From assembly GCA_018268755.1 (NCBI GenBank), contig JAFDVW010000010.1, positions 1 through 38,461 of the forward strand: DNA of 38,461 nucleotides. Reading direction: 5' to 3'. The first letter of the stretch is position 1. Each line of letters opens with the position of its first letter. The translations under genes were made by a program, and so were the position numbers. This DNA is from Acidobacteriota bacterium. GTDB taxonomy: Bacteria; Acidobacteriota; Terriglobia; Terriglobales; Acidobacteriaceae. The notes under the pieces are model-generated. The model ran no database searches, was not told the DNA's origin, and worked only from the letters and a program-made list of their open reading frames with translations. This document shows, piece by piece, positions 1 through 7,219 of this stretch.

Positions 1-485
1 TCCTGGAGACGTATGCTGCTACCTGCCCCACCCTATCGGCTATATAGGCACGAAACGTGCCAAAAGCTAGTCCTTAATTGTGTACGAGATGGAGGACCTT
101 CACTATAGACTGCCGCCGATCCATCGGCAGGGATGCCGACATTTCGGCACCCATATTGGATAGCCCAAACTGTCCGTCCACCGTATATAGGAATAAAGAA
201 ATGGACACTGGACCCCATCCAGAGAAGAAATTCATTTTATTTCTTTCTTCGTCTGGCTGGTTTTGGGCCGAACAGTGTAGAGCTAATCATTAGCCGCCCG
301 TAGCGGACACCCGGCTTCCGTTCTCGTCTACCCGGTTGCCTTCCTGCATTAGCCGGGACGGTGTACGTACCTTTAAGAGAGAGTACAAACGTACAACTGG
401 TCCCATCACATACGTGTGTGGGGTGTAGCGGAGCTACTACACCCCCACTACATACGTGATTTGTGCCGGGTACAGAAGCACAGGG
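1..485. other. hairpin-rich non-coding segment downstream of the rep-like gene
   Basis: No convincing gene is seen here. The segment contains several inverted repeats: GGCACG-AAA-CGTGCC at 47-61, nested repeats around 111-147 (CCGAT/ATCGG and GCCGA/TCGGC), an AT-rich hairpin with CCAGA/TCTGG ends at 219-256, and a long imperfect one at 407-458. Position next to a replication-type ATPase would suit an origin or a set of transcription terminators, but neither is proven. Confidence 0.4.
407..458. repeat. long imperfect inverted repeat (22-base arms)
   Basis: Arms at 407-428 and 437-458 pair around an 8-base loop. The inner seven base pairs (GGTGTAG/CTACACC) are perfect and the outer part carries several mismatches, some of which would be G-U pairs in RNA. 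It lies 28 bases past the stop codon of the RepA-like ATPase, so it may end that transcript, although no T-tract follows on the minus strand. Confidence 0.5.
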
Positions 486-1544
486 TTAAGCCGCGTCAGT
501 CTTAAGCCGGGCACGGGTCCGGGCAATCCAGGTCGTCCCCCGGGCGATATTCAGGCCGGCGAGGTGTTCTTGCAGCTTCCGTATGGGCATGTCGAGGTTG
601 GCGCGGATGGCATCCTCGGCCGCTTCGTCGAGGCCGTCCTTGTTGGCGCGGTTACCGAGCCGGCGCGACAGCGTGGCAATCCGCAGGGCAGGGTCCCCTA
701 CAATCTGCATTTTGCCGTCCGGGCCGCACGTCACCTCAAAATCCCGGCTCTCGAAATCCCTCTGCTTGAGGTTGGAGAGGAAGCTGGCCGACTTGTATGG
801 GTCCGCCGGGTCCTGCAGCCTAGTGCCCCAGCAGGACGCAAGGAACGCGCCCATGTCGCCCGAGCCACGCATGGCGTTCTCCAGGGTCATGGTATCGCCC
901 ATATCCTTCGGGCTGTGATGCAGCACAATCACCGCCTCGGCTCTGTTCTGCAAGAGGGCAAAGATGCTGTCCGCGAATGCCCGCACGTCCTTGGAACTGT
1001 TCTCATCCCCAGCGAGGAAGCGAATCGCCGTGTCCAGGATGACCACGCTGCCCGGCATAGCTTCCAATAAATCCGGGTCCGACAGTTCCAGCCGGCCCTC
1101 TGCGCTCATCGTCCGGTAAAAGAAGTTGCGGCCCACGTAAGGCAGCAAGCCTATCTTCCGCACGCGGTCTGTAAACGGGCCAAGGCTCACCTCCGGGCAC
1201 AGGTACAGAACCTGCTCGGGCTTCCTCACCACCTCGAAATGACCGAACAGCTTCTCTCCGGTGACGAGGGCATGGGCCACGTTCAAGGCAATGAAACTCT
1301 TCCGCTCGCGCACTGGCGCGGCAATCGCGGTCACGCCCTCGCGCTGCAAGAATCCGTCAATCAAGAAGGTGACCGGCGGGGCTTGCTCGGCTTCCGCCTT
1401 GGTATGAAAGAGCGCCCACGGCCCGAACTGACGCATCTGGTCGCGGTTCTTAAGGTGGATGCGGTCGTTCCAGTGATAGGCGGGACACTCCCCGTCCACT
1501 AGCGGGCCGCTGCACAGAGAGCACAAGCTATCCGAATCGCTCAC
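486..1544 (-). CDS. RepA-like / RecA-fold AAA ATPase with degenerate Walker A
   Basis: This 352-residue protein has the layout of RepA/DnaB-type replicative ATPases found on phages and plasmids. An N-terminal Cys cluster (CxxC near residues 8-11, C at 20) could bind zinc. The P-loop position reads APVRERKS (Lys about 82), keeping Lys-Ser but lacking the usual glycines. A clear Walker B (VVILD, Asp about 171) and a HHSPKD motif near 209-214 follow, then a short C-terminal helical region. I chose a GTG start at 1544 because it overlaps the TGA of the upstream zinc-ribbon gene (GTGA) and has a GGAG upstream; a longer reading from 1604 would run through that gene. A role in element replication is inferred. 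Confidence 0.7.
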   Translation of the reverse strand: MSDSDSLCSLCSGPLVDGECPAYHWNDRIHLKNRDQMRQFGPWALFHTKAEAEQAPPVTFLIDGFLQREGVTAIAAPVRERKSFIALNVAHALVTGEKLFGHFEVVRKPEQVLYLCPEVSLGPFTDRVRKIGLLPYVGRNFFYRTMSAEGRLELSDPDLLEAMPGSVVILDTAIRFLAGDENSSKDVRAFADSIFALLQNRAEAVIVLHHSPKDMGDTMTLENAMRGSGDMGAFLASCWGTRLQDPADPYKSASFLSNLKQRDFESRDFEVTCGPDGKMQIVGDPALRIATLSRRLGNRANKDGLDEAAEDAIRANLDMPIRKLQEHLAGLNIARGTTWIARTRARLKTDAA

Positions 1545-1714
1545 AACACATGCTCCGTCGTTCCATGCTCCGCACACGGCAATTTGTTCGGGCACTGTGG
1601 GCAATACTCCGACTGTAACTCTCCGTGGACTGGCCCGCCGATAGCTGTGCAGTTTCCATCACGGTCGAGTGGCGCTCCACAAATCAGGCAAGTTGTAATT
1701 CCGTCACCTAGCAT
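1541..1714 (-). CDS. 57-residue zinc-ribbon-like protein
   Basis: This short gene has ATG at 1714 preceded by a purine-rich AGAGAGG ribosome site. The protein has two cysteine knuckles, CLIC (9-12) with C22, and CPQC (38-41) with C47 and H50, typical of a small zinc ribbon. It ends in a GTGA overlap with the RepA-like ATPase gene, so the two are probably translationally coupled. Its CxxC-GxPL segment resembles the Cys segment at the N-terminus of that ATPase, hinting at a shared zinc module. Function is unknown; a nucleic-acid or protein-binding accessory to replication is a guess. Confidence 0.65.
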   Translation of the reverse strand: MLGDGITTCLICGAPLDRDGNCTAIGGPVHGELQSEYCPQCPNKLPCAEHGTTEHVL

Positions 1715-1966
1715 CTCGAAACCTCTCTTTGAATTGGATTGAATGGCCCGGCGACGCTTGCCTCACCAGGCCATGCTGTTAGTCAGGGATGGGCCGCCAT
1801 CCCACGCCGGCGGCTTTTAGGATGGTGTGCGCCGGAGACACCCGAAGGATTCCGCACTGCCGAGCTGTTTACCACGCAAAAGTGGGTCTCCCCCTTCTAC
1901 GTGGCTGGCGCTCCCAGCCGTGCCCCGACCTTCTTTCGGTTGCTAAAAAACAGCGCCACCTTCAAA
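1715..1966. other. structured intergenic segment between capsid and zinc-ribbon genes
   Basis: These 252 bases hold no gene I can support on the minus strand. They contain perfect hairpins GGGATGG-GCCG-CCATCCC (1786-1803) and GGCTGG-CGCTC-CCAGCC (1903-1919) and the C4-like RNA candidate described separately. Confidence 0.5.
1786..1925 (+). ncRNA. candidate C4/isrK-like phage antisense RNA
   Basis: On the plus strand, antisense to the capsid operon, the block from about 1824 to 1890 resembles what I remember of the C4/isrK antisense RNAs of phage immunity regions: a hairpin GGTGT...ACACC (1824-1842), then CCGAAGGATTCCGCACTGCC, then CCAC-GCAAAA-GTGG and a GTCTCCC stretch. Stable hairpins flank it at 1786-1803 and 1903-1919. 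In phages P1 and P7, C4 is processed from a leader and blocks translation of an antirepressor. The match is from memory, not from a covariance search, and no antirepressor gene follows on the same strand here. Confidence 0.4.
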
Positions 1967-3121
1967 TTACGAGCCTGCGTCATTCAGACTGCAAAACACA
2001 ACGGGCTGCTTCTGCGCCGTAGTTTCAGCGGCAAAGGCGAAGTCAACCCATTGGCTTCCCTTGAAGCCAATTTGCCGCGACGCAGAGTACAGTTCCAAAA
2101 GCGTCTGCATGGACAGCGGAGTCTGAGAACGGTACGCGCCCAAGCCCCATGCGCCGTAGTAGCAGCGGTCTGCATCCGAAGAAAGGACGTATTTCTTCCC
2201 GAGAATGCGGCCCGCCGATACGTCAAGCAGTGGGTGGCCGTCGCCAGAGGTAGGCCGTGCATCAGCAATGGACGCGAAGTCGTCAGGGTTGAGCAGGAAC
2301 GTGCCCTCGCCATAGAGCGGGTCCAGCCCGGCAATCAGTTTGACCAGCACAGAATGCAGGTCATCAGAGCCGGACTGCGCATCCACAAACGTATCGCTGT
2401 TGGCTTGGCAGGCCGCCTTGAGCGCGGACATGAAGGCCGCGTTCTGTTGAGCAATTTGGCCAATCGCAATAGAGCGCATAACCGACTGCGCCAGCGGGAA
2501 GGCCACGTTTGCCAAGGCTTCGCGGGACACTTTAATCAACGAGTCAAAGCAGACACCGCCCAGCGTGATACTGCCGTACTCACCAGGTCCCGACTCTGTC
2601 AGAGAGGCGGATTCAGCTTTGGTGACCACCGCGGCCGAATCCAACTCAAAAGGGATAACGAGCGGGGATGTTGAGGAACGCGGAAAGTCCCTGACGCCTA
2701 ACGCGCTCGGCAAGTCAATCGCGCCGCAAAGTGAGATGGCTTCGCCCAGAATCTCGGTGGGCACGCTGGCAGCGAGTCCGGAATCAATCGGGCTTTGCTG
2801 AATCTGGAGCGGCGTGTCCACAGCCATCGGCACACTTGGATTCCGAAGGAACGAATCCACAGCGGCCCACAAGCTGGCCTTGGTTGGAGCGGTCGGGCGC
2901 GGCGTGATTGTCGGAATGGTCGGCGTGGTGGGTTTGCGGTCCAAGGTTTCCAGAATCGCGTAACGGTCCTGGAGAGCGGTTAACGATTCTGCCTCGGCTT
3001 TCAAATCGTTGAATCGCGCGGTTTCGTCTGTGCTGAAAGCGCGAGTCCCACTCAGCACAATCAGTTCTTCCAGTTGTGCGCGGACAGCGGCTTTGCGGTT
3101 TGTGATTTCTGTGAGTGTCAT
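1967..3121 (-). CDS. HK97-family major capsid protein
   Basis: The 384-residue product has the length and layout of HK97-fold capsid proteins. Residues about 1-65 are a charged helical delta-domain-like scaffold segment (RKAAVRAQLEEL, DETARFNDLKAEAESL), followed by a Pro/Thr-rich linker and the capsid core. The core shows SGPGEYGSITLG near the E-loop, a helix rich in Ala/Gln like the spine helix, and the C-terminal P-domain pattern LLGKKYVLSSD-like (ILGKKYVLSS). It follows the portal gene by 69 bases. The protease upstream would be expected to remove the delta domain during maturation. Confidence 0.88.
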   Translation of the reverse strand: MTLTEITNRKAAVRAQLEELIVLSGTRAFSTDETARFNDLKAEAESLTALQDRYAILETLDRKPTTPTIPTITPRPTAPTKASLWAAVDSFLRNPSVPMAVDTPLQIQQSPIDSGLAASVPTEILGEAISLCGAIDLPSALGVRDFPRSSTSPLVIPFELDSAAVVTKAESASLTESGPGEYGSITLGGVCFDSLIKVSREALANVAFPLAQSVMRSIAIGQIAQQNAAFMSALKAACQANSDTFVDAQSGSDDLHSVLVKLIAGLDPLYGEGTFLLNPDDFASIADARPTSGDGHPLLDVSAGRILGKKYVLSSDADRCYYGAWGLGAYRSQTPLSMQTLLELYSASRQIGFKGSQWVDFAFAAETTAQKQPVVFCSLNDAGS

Positions 3122-3154
3122 ACAAATTACCTACTATTCTTAGATTCGCCCGCC

Positions 3155-3200
3155 GTGGCGTCACGCCACAGACCAGCGTATTGAGCCGCATCACGCGGCT
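3155..3200 (-). other. two intercistronic hairpins between portal and capsid genes
   Basis: Perfect stems GTGGCG-TCA-CGCCAC (3155-3169) and AGCCGC-ATCAC-GCGGCT (3184-3200) sit between portal and capsid genes; the second overlaps the portal stop codon at 3191-3193. They may act as RNA processing or stability elements that raise capsid expression over portal. No T-tract follows either hairpin on the minus strand, so termination is unlikely. Confidence 0.4.
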
Positions 3201-4609
3201 GGTGAATTTTGTTCTGGGGCAAGCAGGATGGTCACCAGCGCATCGGTGCCCTTGCCGGCCAATCGCGCTTGGCAATAGGTCGCCGCTTGCTGCTCTGTCA
3301 GACCGCATTTATCGCGGAGAAATGGCGGGAGCAGCCGACCGTAGATTTCCGCGACTGGCTTGCCATCCGACAGCAACCGTTGTTCATGAGCCACGGCGAT
3401 TGAGCTGACGGTCTGCGCCAGGCGCTGCGTCGTCGGACTCATGTTCATGGGTGTGAGCGGCGCGTCCAGGCCGGGCAGTTGCGGCAGGTCTTCTAATTCG
3501 CGGCATTCATTGCGCGTGAGGATGCCCGATTGCACAGCGATTTGGTAACTCTCGAACCGTGTCTTGGTATCGGCCCGCAATTGGTGATCGAGGGACACCT
3601 TCACGAAAAGGTCCGCTTCGCTTGCCGCGAAACAATCCCGCTTGATGCTGGCTTCGATACGCCGGCACCAGGGCAGCAATGTGTTCCGCGTGTAAGACTG
3701 GTAGAACTGCTCGGCGGATGCGTAGGTGCTGGTCTCTTTCACGCCAAGCAGGACTCCAGGGATTCGGAAGATACGGGCGATATCGGAAAGCTGGAATGCG
3801 CGTGCCTCGATGTACTGGCTTTCTTGGCCAGTAAGCCCAATTTTGGAAACGGTGAGACCATTCTCAAGTAGCAGTGCTCTCCATGCATTTCCTGAGCCTG
3901 CATACGTCTCATACAGCGCCTTTTTCACTTGGTCTCGGGATTCCGGGTCCAGGGTTTCGGCGGTTTGGAAGGCGATATTGGACTGGATTCCTTGGCTGAA
4001 AAGACGTGCGCCTTGTTCCTCGGCGGCCATCAAAAGCCCGATTGCCTCACGTGCCAGAAGCGTGAGTGCACGCCCGTCCGCGCTGCCTGCCAAGCTGAGC
4101 ATGTCGAACCGCCATAATTCATCCGATAGGAACGTGCGTGCCCCGCCATTCGGCAGGCTGTATGACCAGCGGAGCGTGCCATCACTAAGCTGGTCTTTGA
4201 AGGCCATCCGCGATGCGGAAAGCGGGTACAGCGCAGCGAGGCGGCCGGTGAGAGGGCTAATCTCTTTCTGAAAGAAGGCCGCGCCATGCGTGAGACAGTC
4301 CCACACGGCGGCCGCCATTGCATCAAACGCGGTCACATGGGCATTAAAGTTGTCATGGAATAGACCGTATCGCGGGTCATCTGTGGCGCGAACGTTGCCT
4401 GTTGCTGTGCGACGGCGAAGGATGAGCGGACAAGCCCCGAGATCCTCACTCAAGATTCGCAGACAGGCCAATACGGCGCTGACACGCTCCACCGTCGCCG
4501 GAGTGACAACTTGCCCGGTGATAGTCCGCCAACCGATCAGATTCGTTAGGTCGTAGGGAGCAGACGTGGCCAGCGCGGTCACGTGGCTATGTGTTTTCTC
4601 TGGGTTCAT
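3191..4609 (-). CDS. HK97-family phage portal protein
   Basis: At 472 residues this is close to the usual length for HK97 gp3-type portals. The family pattern is readable: an N-terminal segment rich in VERVSAVLACLRILSEDLG, the DPRY...H..N stretch, the clip/wing region (LPNGG...LWRF), the core with YIEARAFQLSDIARIFRIPGVLLG and STYASAEQFYQSYTRNTLLPW, and a C-terminal tail after GILTRNECRELEDLP. The portal forms the dodecameric channel through which DNA is packaged. Its ATG overlaps the stop of the preceding 64-residue gene (ATGA), implying coupled translation. Gene order protease, small helical peptide, portal, capsid differs from the common portal, protease, capsid order. Confidence 0.88.
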   Translation of the reverse strand: MNPEKTHSHVTALATSAPYDLTNLIGWRTITGQVVTPATVERVSAVLACLRILSEDLGACPLILRRRTATGNVRATDDPRYGLFHDNFNAHVTAFDAMAAAVWDCLTHGAAFFQKEISPLTGRLAALYPLSASRMAFKDQLSDGTLRWSYSLPNGGARTFLSDELWRFDMLSLAGSADGRALTLLAREAIGLLMAAEEQGARLFSQGIQSNIAFQTAETLDPESRDQVKKALYETYAGSGNAWRALLLENGLTVSKIGLTGQESQYIEARAFQLSDIARIFRIPGVLLGVKETSTYASAEQFYQSYTRNTLLPWCRRIEASIKRDCFAASEADLFVKVSLDHQLRADTKTRFESYQIAVQSGILTRNECRELEDLPQLPGLDAPLTPMNMSPTTQRLAQTVSSIAVAHEQRLLSDGKPVAEIYGRLLPPFLRDKCGLTEQQAATYCQARLAGKGTDALVTILLAPEQNSPAA

Positions 4610-4800
4610 TGATGCACCTCGGCGAGCGCGGCACGCTCTTCAATTTGTCTGTCGAGCGTAGACACCTTGCCGGTGAGCCGCTCGAATTCCACCTGCTCGG
4701 TGGCCGTCAAATCGCGCTTGGCTTCGGCGGCCGCATCTAGCAATTTGGTCGCGGATGATTGCGCCTGTGCGCGTTGAAAGAAAAGTTCTAGAAGGTTCAT
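4606..4800 (-). CDS. 64-residue delta-domain-like coiled-coil peptide
   Basis: The sequence is almost wholly helical and charged. Its centre (LLDAAAEAKRDLTATEQVEFERL...VSTLDRQIEE, broken here) has the heptad pattern and RDLTxxEQxEF signature of the N-terminal scaffolding domain of HK97-type capsid proteins. Here it is a free-standing gene, joined by 4-base ATGA overlaps to the protease upstream and the portal downstream. It could be a separate scaffold or a substrate or chaperone for the protease. Because the capsid protein keeps its own helical N-terminus, this would be a second copy of the module. The reading frame is well supported by the overlaps; the function is inferred. Confidence 0.7.
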   Translation of the reverse strand: MNLLELFFQRAQAQSSATKLLDAAAEAKRDLTATEQVEFERLTGKVSTLDRQIEERAALAEVHQ

Positions 4801-5558
4801 AGGGATTCCGTCCTGATGAAGTCGATTAGGCCGAGCCGTTTGGCATCGGCGGCGAAGAGAAGCCGGCCCGCTCCGTAGTTGCCGGTTGGGTCGGCGAGCC
4901 GTGCGCCTCGCCCTTTACGCACGTCAGAGAGAAATGCGGCGTACCAGGTGTCCACCTGCCCTTGCATGTAGTTCTTGGCCGAATCGGTGAGAGGGGTAAG
5001 GCCGGAGCGTTCTGCCTTTTCAGGCCGGCTGGCCGCCACGTGTACATCCAGGCCCGCTTGTTCCAGGGCGCGGTGTGCCGCGACGTGAACGTCTAGCACG
5101 CCGATAGAGCCAATCTGTGCACTTGGCCCGGCAATAACCGTGCCCGCTGCACTCGCTAGCCAGTAGGCAGCAGACGCCGCCATACCGTGCACGATGGCCG
5201 TAACTGGTTTGGTTGAATTCGCCTGCCGGATAAGCGCGGCTGTTTCAGGTAGGCCGATGACCGAGCCGCCGGGCGAGTCAACGTGCAGCACGATTGATTG
5301 GATAGCGGGGTCCTGCACGGCTGAGCGGATGCGCTCGCGGATTCCCTCATAATGTGTTTGTGCGAACCAGTCGGACGCACGGCCCAACACACCGATAATC
5401 GGGATGCGCCCGGCTACCCCAGAAGGCGCGATCAGCTTTGGTACTGAGCCAGCGAGCAGCCCGGCTTCCCAGCCTTCCAGGATGGCGAAGATGCCGTGCT
5501 GGACTAGCGGGCGAGATTCTCCCGCAGTAAAATAAGACGACGGAAATTCTAGTGACAT
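4797..5558 (-). CDS. S49-family (SppA/ClpP-fold) prohead-type protease
   Basis: The 253-residue product is a single-domain S49 peptidase of the phage head-maturation type. Visible motifs are the oxyanion strand HVDSPGG (residues 92-98), the nucleophile Ser129 in GMAAS, GSIGV (150-154), and Lys181 as the likely general base, as in the Ser-Lys dyad of lambda C-like proteases. It lacks a signal peptide, which fits a cytoplasmic prohead enzyme rather than SppA. It overlaps the delta-like gene by ATGA, linking protease and probable scaffold. Start ATG at 5558 is the first in frame. Confidence 0.85.
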   Translation of the reverse strand: MSLEFPSSYFTAGESRPLVQHGIFAILEGWEAGLLAGSVPKLIAPSGVAGRIPIIGVLGRASDWFAQTHYEGIRERIRSAVQDPAIQSIVLHVDSPGGSVIGLPETAALIRQANSTKPVTAIVHGMAASAAYWLASAAGTVIAGPSAQIGSIGVLDVHVAAHRALEQAGLDVHVAASRPEKAERSGLTPLTDSAKNYMQGQVDTWYAAFLSDVRKGRGARLADPTGNYGAGRLLFAADAKRLGLIDFIRTESL

Positions 5559-5582
5559 AGCCTGTCCTTGGGTTTTCGTTTC

Positions 5583-5615
5583 GCCCGCTATCCTGCTCGT
5601 AACAGGACGGCGGGC
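5583..5615 (-). other. hairpin between unknown gene and protease gene
   Basis: GCCCGC (5583-5588) pairs with GCGGGC (5610-5615), with an inner TCCTG/CAGGA stem. It lies in the 65-base spacer of the operon. There is no T-tract after it on the minus strand, so I read it as a processing or attenuation element rather than a full terminator. Confidence 0.35.
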
Positions 5616-5623
5616 ACTTTGCT

Positions 5624-6325
5624 TTAGTCTCTAAGTTTCGCTGCTGCGTCGCGGATTGCCTCAAGATGCGCTCGGAAATCTGATGCTGCTTTGGTAACCG
5701 GCTCTCGGAAAGTCTCGTCTAACGGCAAACAGCGAATTCGAGTAATACCAGATGACACCTTTTCGAGATAGAGAAGCCCTAAAACTGCGCCGGAGCCTTT
5801 CCACTCTCCCATTTGTTGTTGCCAATCATATTGCAATTGAGTGTTAACCCCATCGGACCAAACCAGTGCGCTGATAGGGGATTTTTTCGCAGCGCTGTAA
5901 AACTTCGCGGCCAACTGTTCTCCAACGATTCTTAGATAACCTTGGCCTATTGAAGTGAGTAGCCTGTGAGCTTCATCACCAGGCACAAACGGTCGCACGT
6001 GGACAATCCATTGCTTATTGAAAAAAATCAAACCCACCAACCCCACTGCTCCGCCCATGCTTGCAACCTTTTGAACAATTTCAGTTTCTGGCAATCGGGC
6101 TGATACCGTCTCGCCGCGTGAGCCAACCAATACGATTGCCAACCATGGATATTTTTTTGCTTCCGCCTTTAAAAAATCGGCCGCTTCCTGCGGGGTTAAT
6201 TTCTTCGGCTTGGTCACTGGTCTGCGACTACCTCCCAGCATGGCTATGAAACTCTTTTCCCATGGTTCCTGTTTTGCTGCGCGAGCCTTCCCGCCAGCGC
6301 TTCGTATTTCGTCATTCAAGACCAT
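5624..6325 (-). CDS. unknown 233-residue element protein
   Basis: I do not recognise this protein. It begins with a basic segment (residues 1-45, rich in Lys/Arg/Ala), has a short hydrophobic stretch near 85-105 (MGGAVGLVGLIFF) that might be a single membrane or buried helix, and ends in a charged helix. It is first in the minus-strand head-gene operon and its codon use is less GC-rich than the genes after it. The ATG at 6325 has no clear ribosome site. Possible roles are terminase-like adaptor, regulator or cargo, but nothing in the sequence decides this. Confidence 0.6.
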   Translation of the reverse strand: MVLNDEIRSAGGKARAAKQEPWEKSFIAMLGGSRRPVTKPKKLTPQEAADFLKAEAKKYPWLAIVLVGSRGETVSARLPETEIVQKVASMGGAVGLVGLIFFNKQWIVHVRPFVPGDEAHRLLTSIGQGYLRIVGEQLAAKFYSAAKKSPISALVWSDGVNTQLQYDWQQQMGEWKGSGAVLGLLYLEKVSSGITRIRCLPLDETFREPVTKAASDFRAHLEAIRDAAAKLRD

Positions 6326-6361
6326 AATTGATTCTTAAACGGTAGCATCGCTGCTTGTAAC

Positions 6362-6367
6362 TGTCAA
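6362..6367 (-). promoter_or_regulatory. possible -35 box for the head-gene operon
   Basis: On the minus strand TTGACA occurs about 40 bases upstream of the ATG of the unknown protein. The best -10 at 17 bases is TACCGT, which is poor, so the call is weak. Confidence 0.25.
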
Positions 6368-6484
6368 TTAAATTTTGCTGCTAGTTAAGAAAAGGTGAAG
6401 TTCCGAGGAACGATGCATCCGCTAATTGCACTCGTTAGATGATTACTTAATAGTTATTTCTTAAATGCAGTCCTTATTACTTAG

Positions 6485-6513
6485 TTGACAATACTGATTC
6501 CCTTTCGCATAAT
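6485..6513 (+). promoter_or_regulatory. sigma70-type promoter for the right-end small genes
   Basis: TTGACA (6485-6490), a 17-base spacer and CATAAT (6508-6513) form a near-consensus housekeeping promoter in an AT-rich intergenic region. The start codon at 6541 follows at a normal distance, with GGGAG as the ribosome site. Confidence 0.75.
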
Positions 6514-6540
6514 CCCCTTGACTTAAAGGGAGCGTGCTGT

Positions 6541-6870
6541 ATGTCGCTATTCCGCAAGACACAAGACCTGGAACCGATCATTATTCAAGTTTTGGCCGAA
6601 CACTCCAGGATGAGCATTAGCGAGCTGGTGTGTAAGACTCTCGCGCTGTTTCCTGTGCCCATGCAGGGGCAAGAGAAAGCTATCCGGCGATTCATTGAAG
6701 AGATGATGCAGGATGACGTCTTGGGAGAACTGCCCGATGGGTCCGTGTATCACAAAGAACAGGCTTTGCTCGCTGAATTCAAGAACGAATGGTTTGTGAT
6801 TGTCGCGGGAATGCCGGTTGGCCCGTTCTACTCACTCGATGATGCCAGCCGGATGCTGATTTCAAACTAA
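6541..6870 (+). CDS. small unknown protein, possible winged-helix regulator
   Basis: This 109-residue protein starts with ATG preceded by AAAGGGAG and lies just downstream of a strong promoter. Residues about 10-65 read like a winged-helix or restriction-endonuclease-like helical region (IIIQVLAEHSRMSISELVCKT, shortened), and the C-terminal part has strand-like FKNEWFVIVAGMPVGPFYSLDDA. No family is recognised with certainty. Divergent from the head operon and expressed from its own promoter, it would fit a lysogeny or element regulator; that is inference from position. Confidence 0.6.
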   Translation: MSLFRKTQDLEPIIIQVLAEHSRMSISELVCKTLALFPVPMQGQEKAIRRFIEEMMQDDVLGELPDGSVYHKEQALLAEFKNEWFVIVAGMPVGPFYSLDDASRMLISN

Positions 6871-6882
6871 CGCCGGAGACAC

Positions 6883-7173
6883 CTGTCCACGCAGGATCGC
6901 GCCAAAATAGGGGCGGCTATGATGCCGGGACTTAAGGCCGAGGCGAAGGCGCGTCAGGGCCAGCGCACGGATTTAACTTCTGCGCCATTTGGCGCACAAG
7001 TGAGCGACGATGAAGCGCCTAAGAAAGCACGCCGGTCAAGCGAGGTAGCGGCTGAGGCAGTCGGTGTGAGCCGCCGAACAATCGAACGCGCCATTGCGAA
7101 AGACAAACCTAAAAAGCCTGATGCGGGTAAAAAGGCGAGAAAAAATGTTGCGCGAATTGACCCCAAGCCTTAG
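6883..7173 (+). CDS. small HTH protein resembling the tail of ParB-like proteins
   Basis: From ATG 6919 the product is 84 residues. It has an Arg/Lys-rich lead (AEAKARQGQRTDLTS) and a helix-turn-helix-like block (EVAAEAVGVSRRTIERAIA), a combination I associate with the DNA-binding end of ParB-like and related phage proteins, then a Lys-rich tail. The similarity seems to extend 12 codons upstream of the ATG to a CTG at 6883 (LSTQDRAKIGAA), which has GGAG four bases before it, so a CTG start is possible; I give that longer extent. The upstream gene ends 13 bases earlier, so the two form an operon. It may also be a decayed fragment of a longer gene. Confidence 0.5.
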   Translation: MSTQDRAKIGAAMMPGLKAEAKARQGQRTDLTSAPFGAQVSDDEAPKKARRSSEVAAEAVGVSRRTIERAIAKDKPKKPDAGKKARKNVARIDPKP

Positions 7174-7219
7174 CATTTCGGCCCGGAGCTAATTCCGCAT
7201 AAGTGCTGTGTTTTAAAGT

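Noticed and set aside
456..1070. 204-residue plus-strand frame opposite the RepA-like gene
   Set aside because: No domain or ribosome site; the minus-strand protein has Walker B and family layout.
5583..5615. Hairpin considered as a terminator within the head operon
   Set aside because: No T-tract follows on the minus strand and the downstream genes lack another obvious promoter.
5946..5954. Fourth CCTATTGAA
   Set aside because: It lies inside a gene of the phage-like element, without the left half of the palindrome.
1830..6883. 13-base match CGCCGGAGACACC at 1830 and 6871
   Set aside because: A match this short is expected by chance in 38 kb and the flanks differ.
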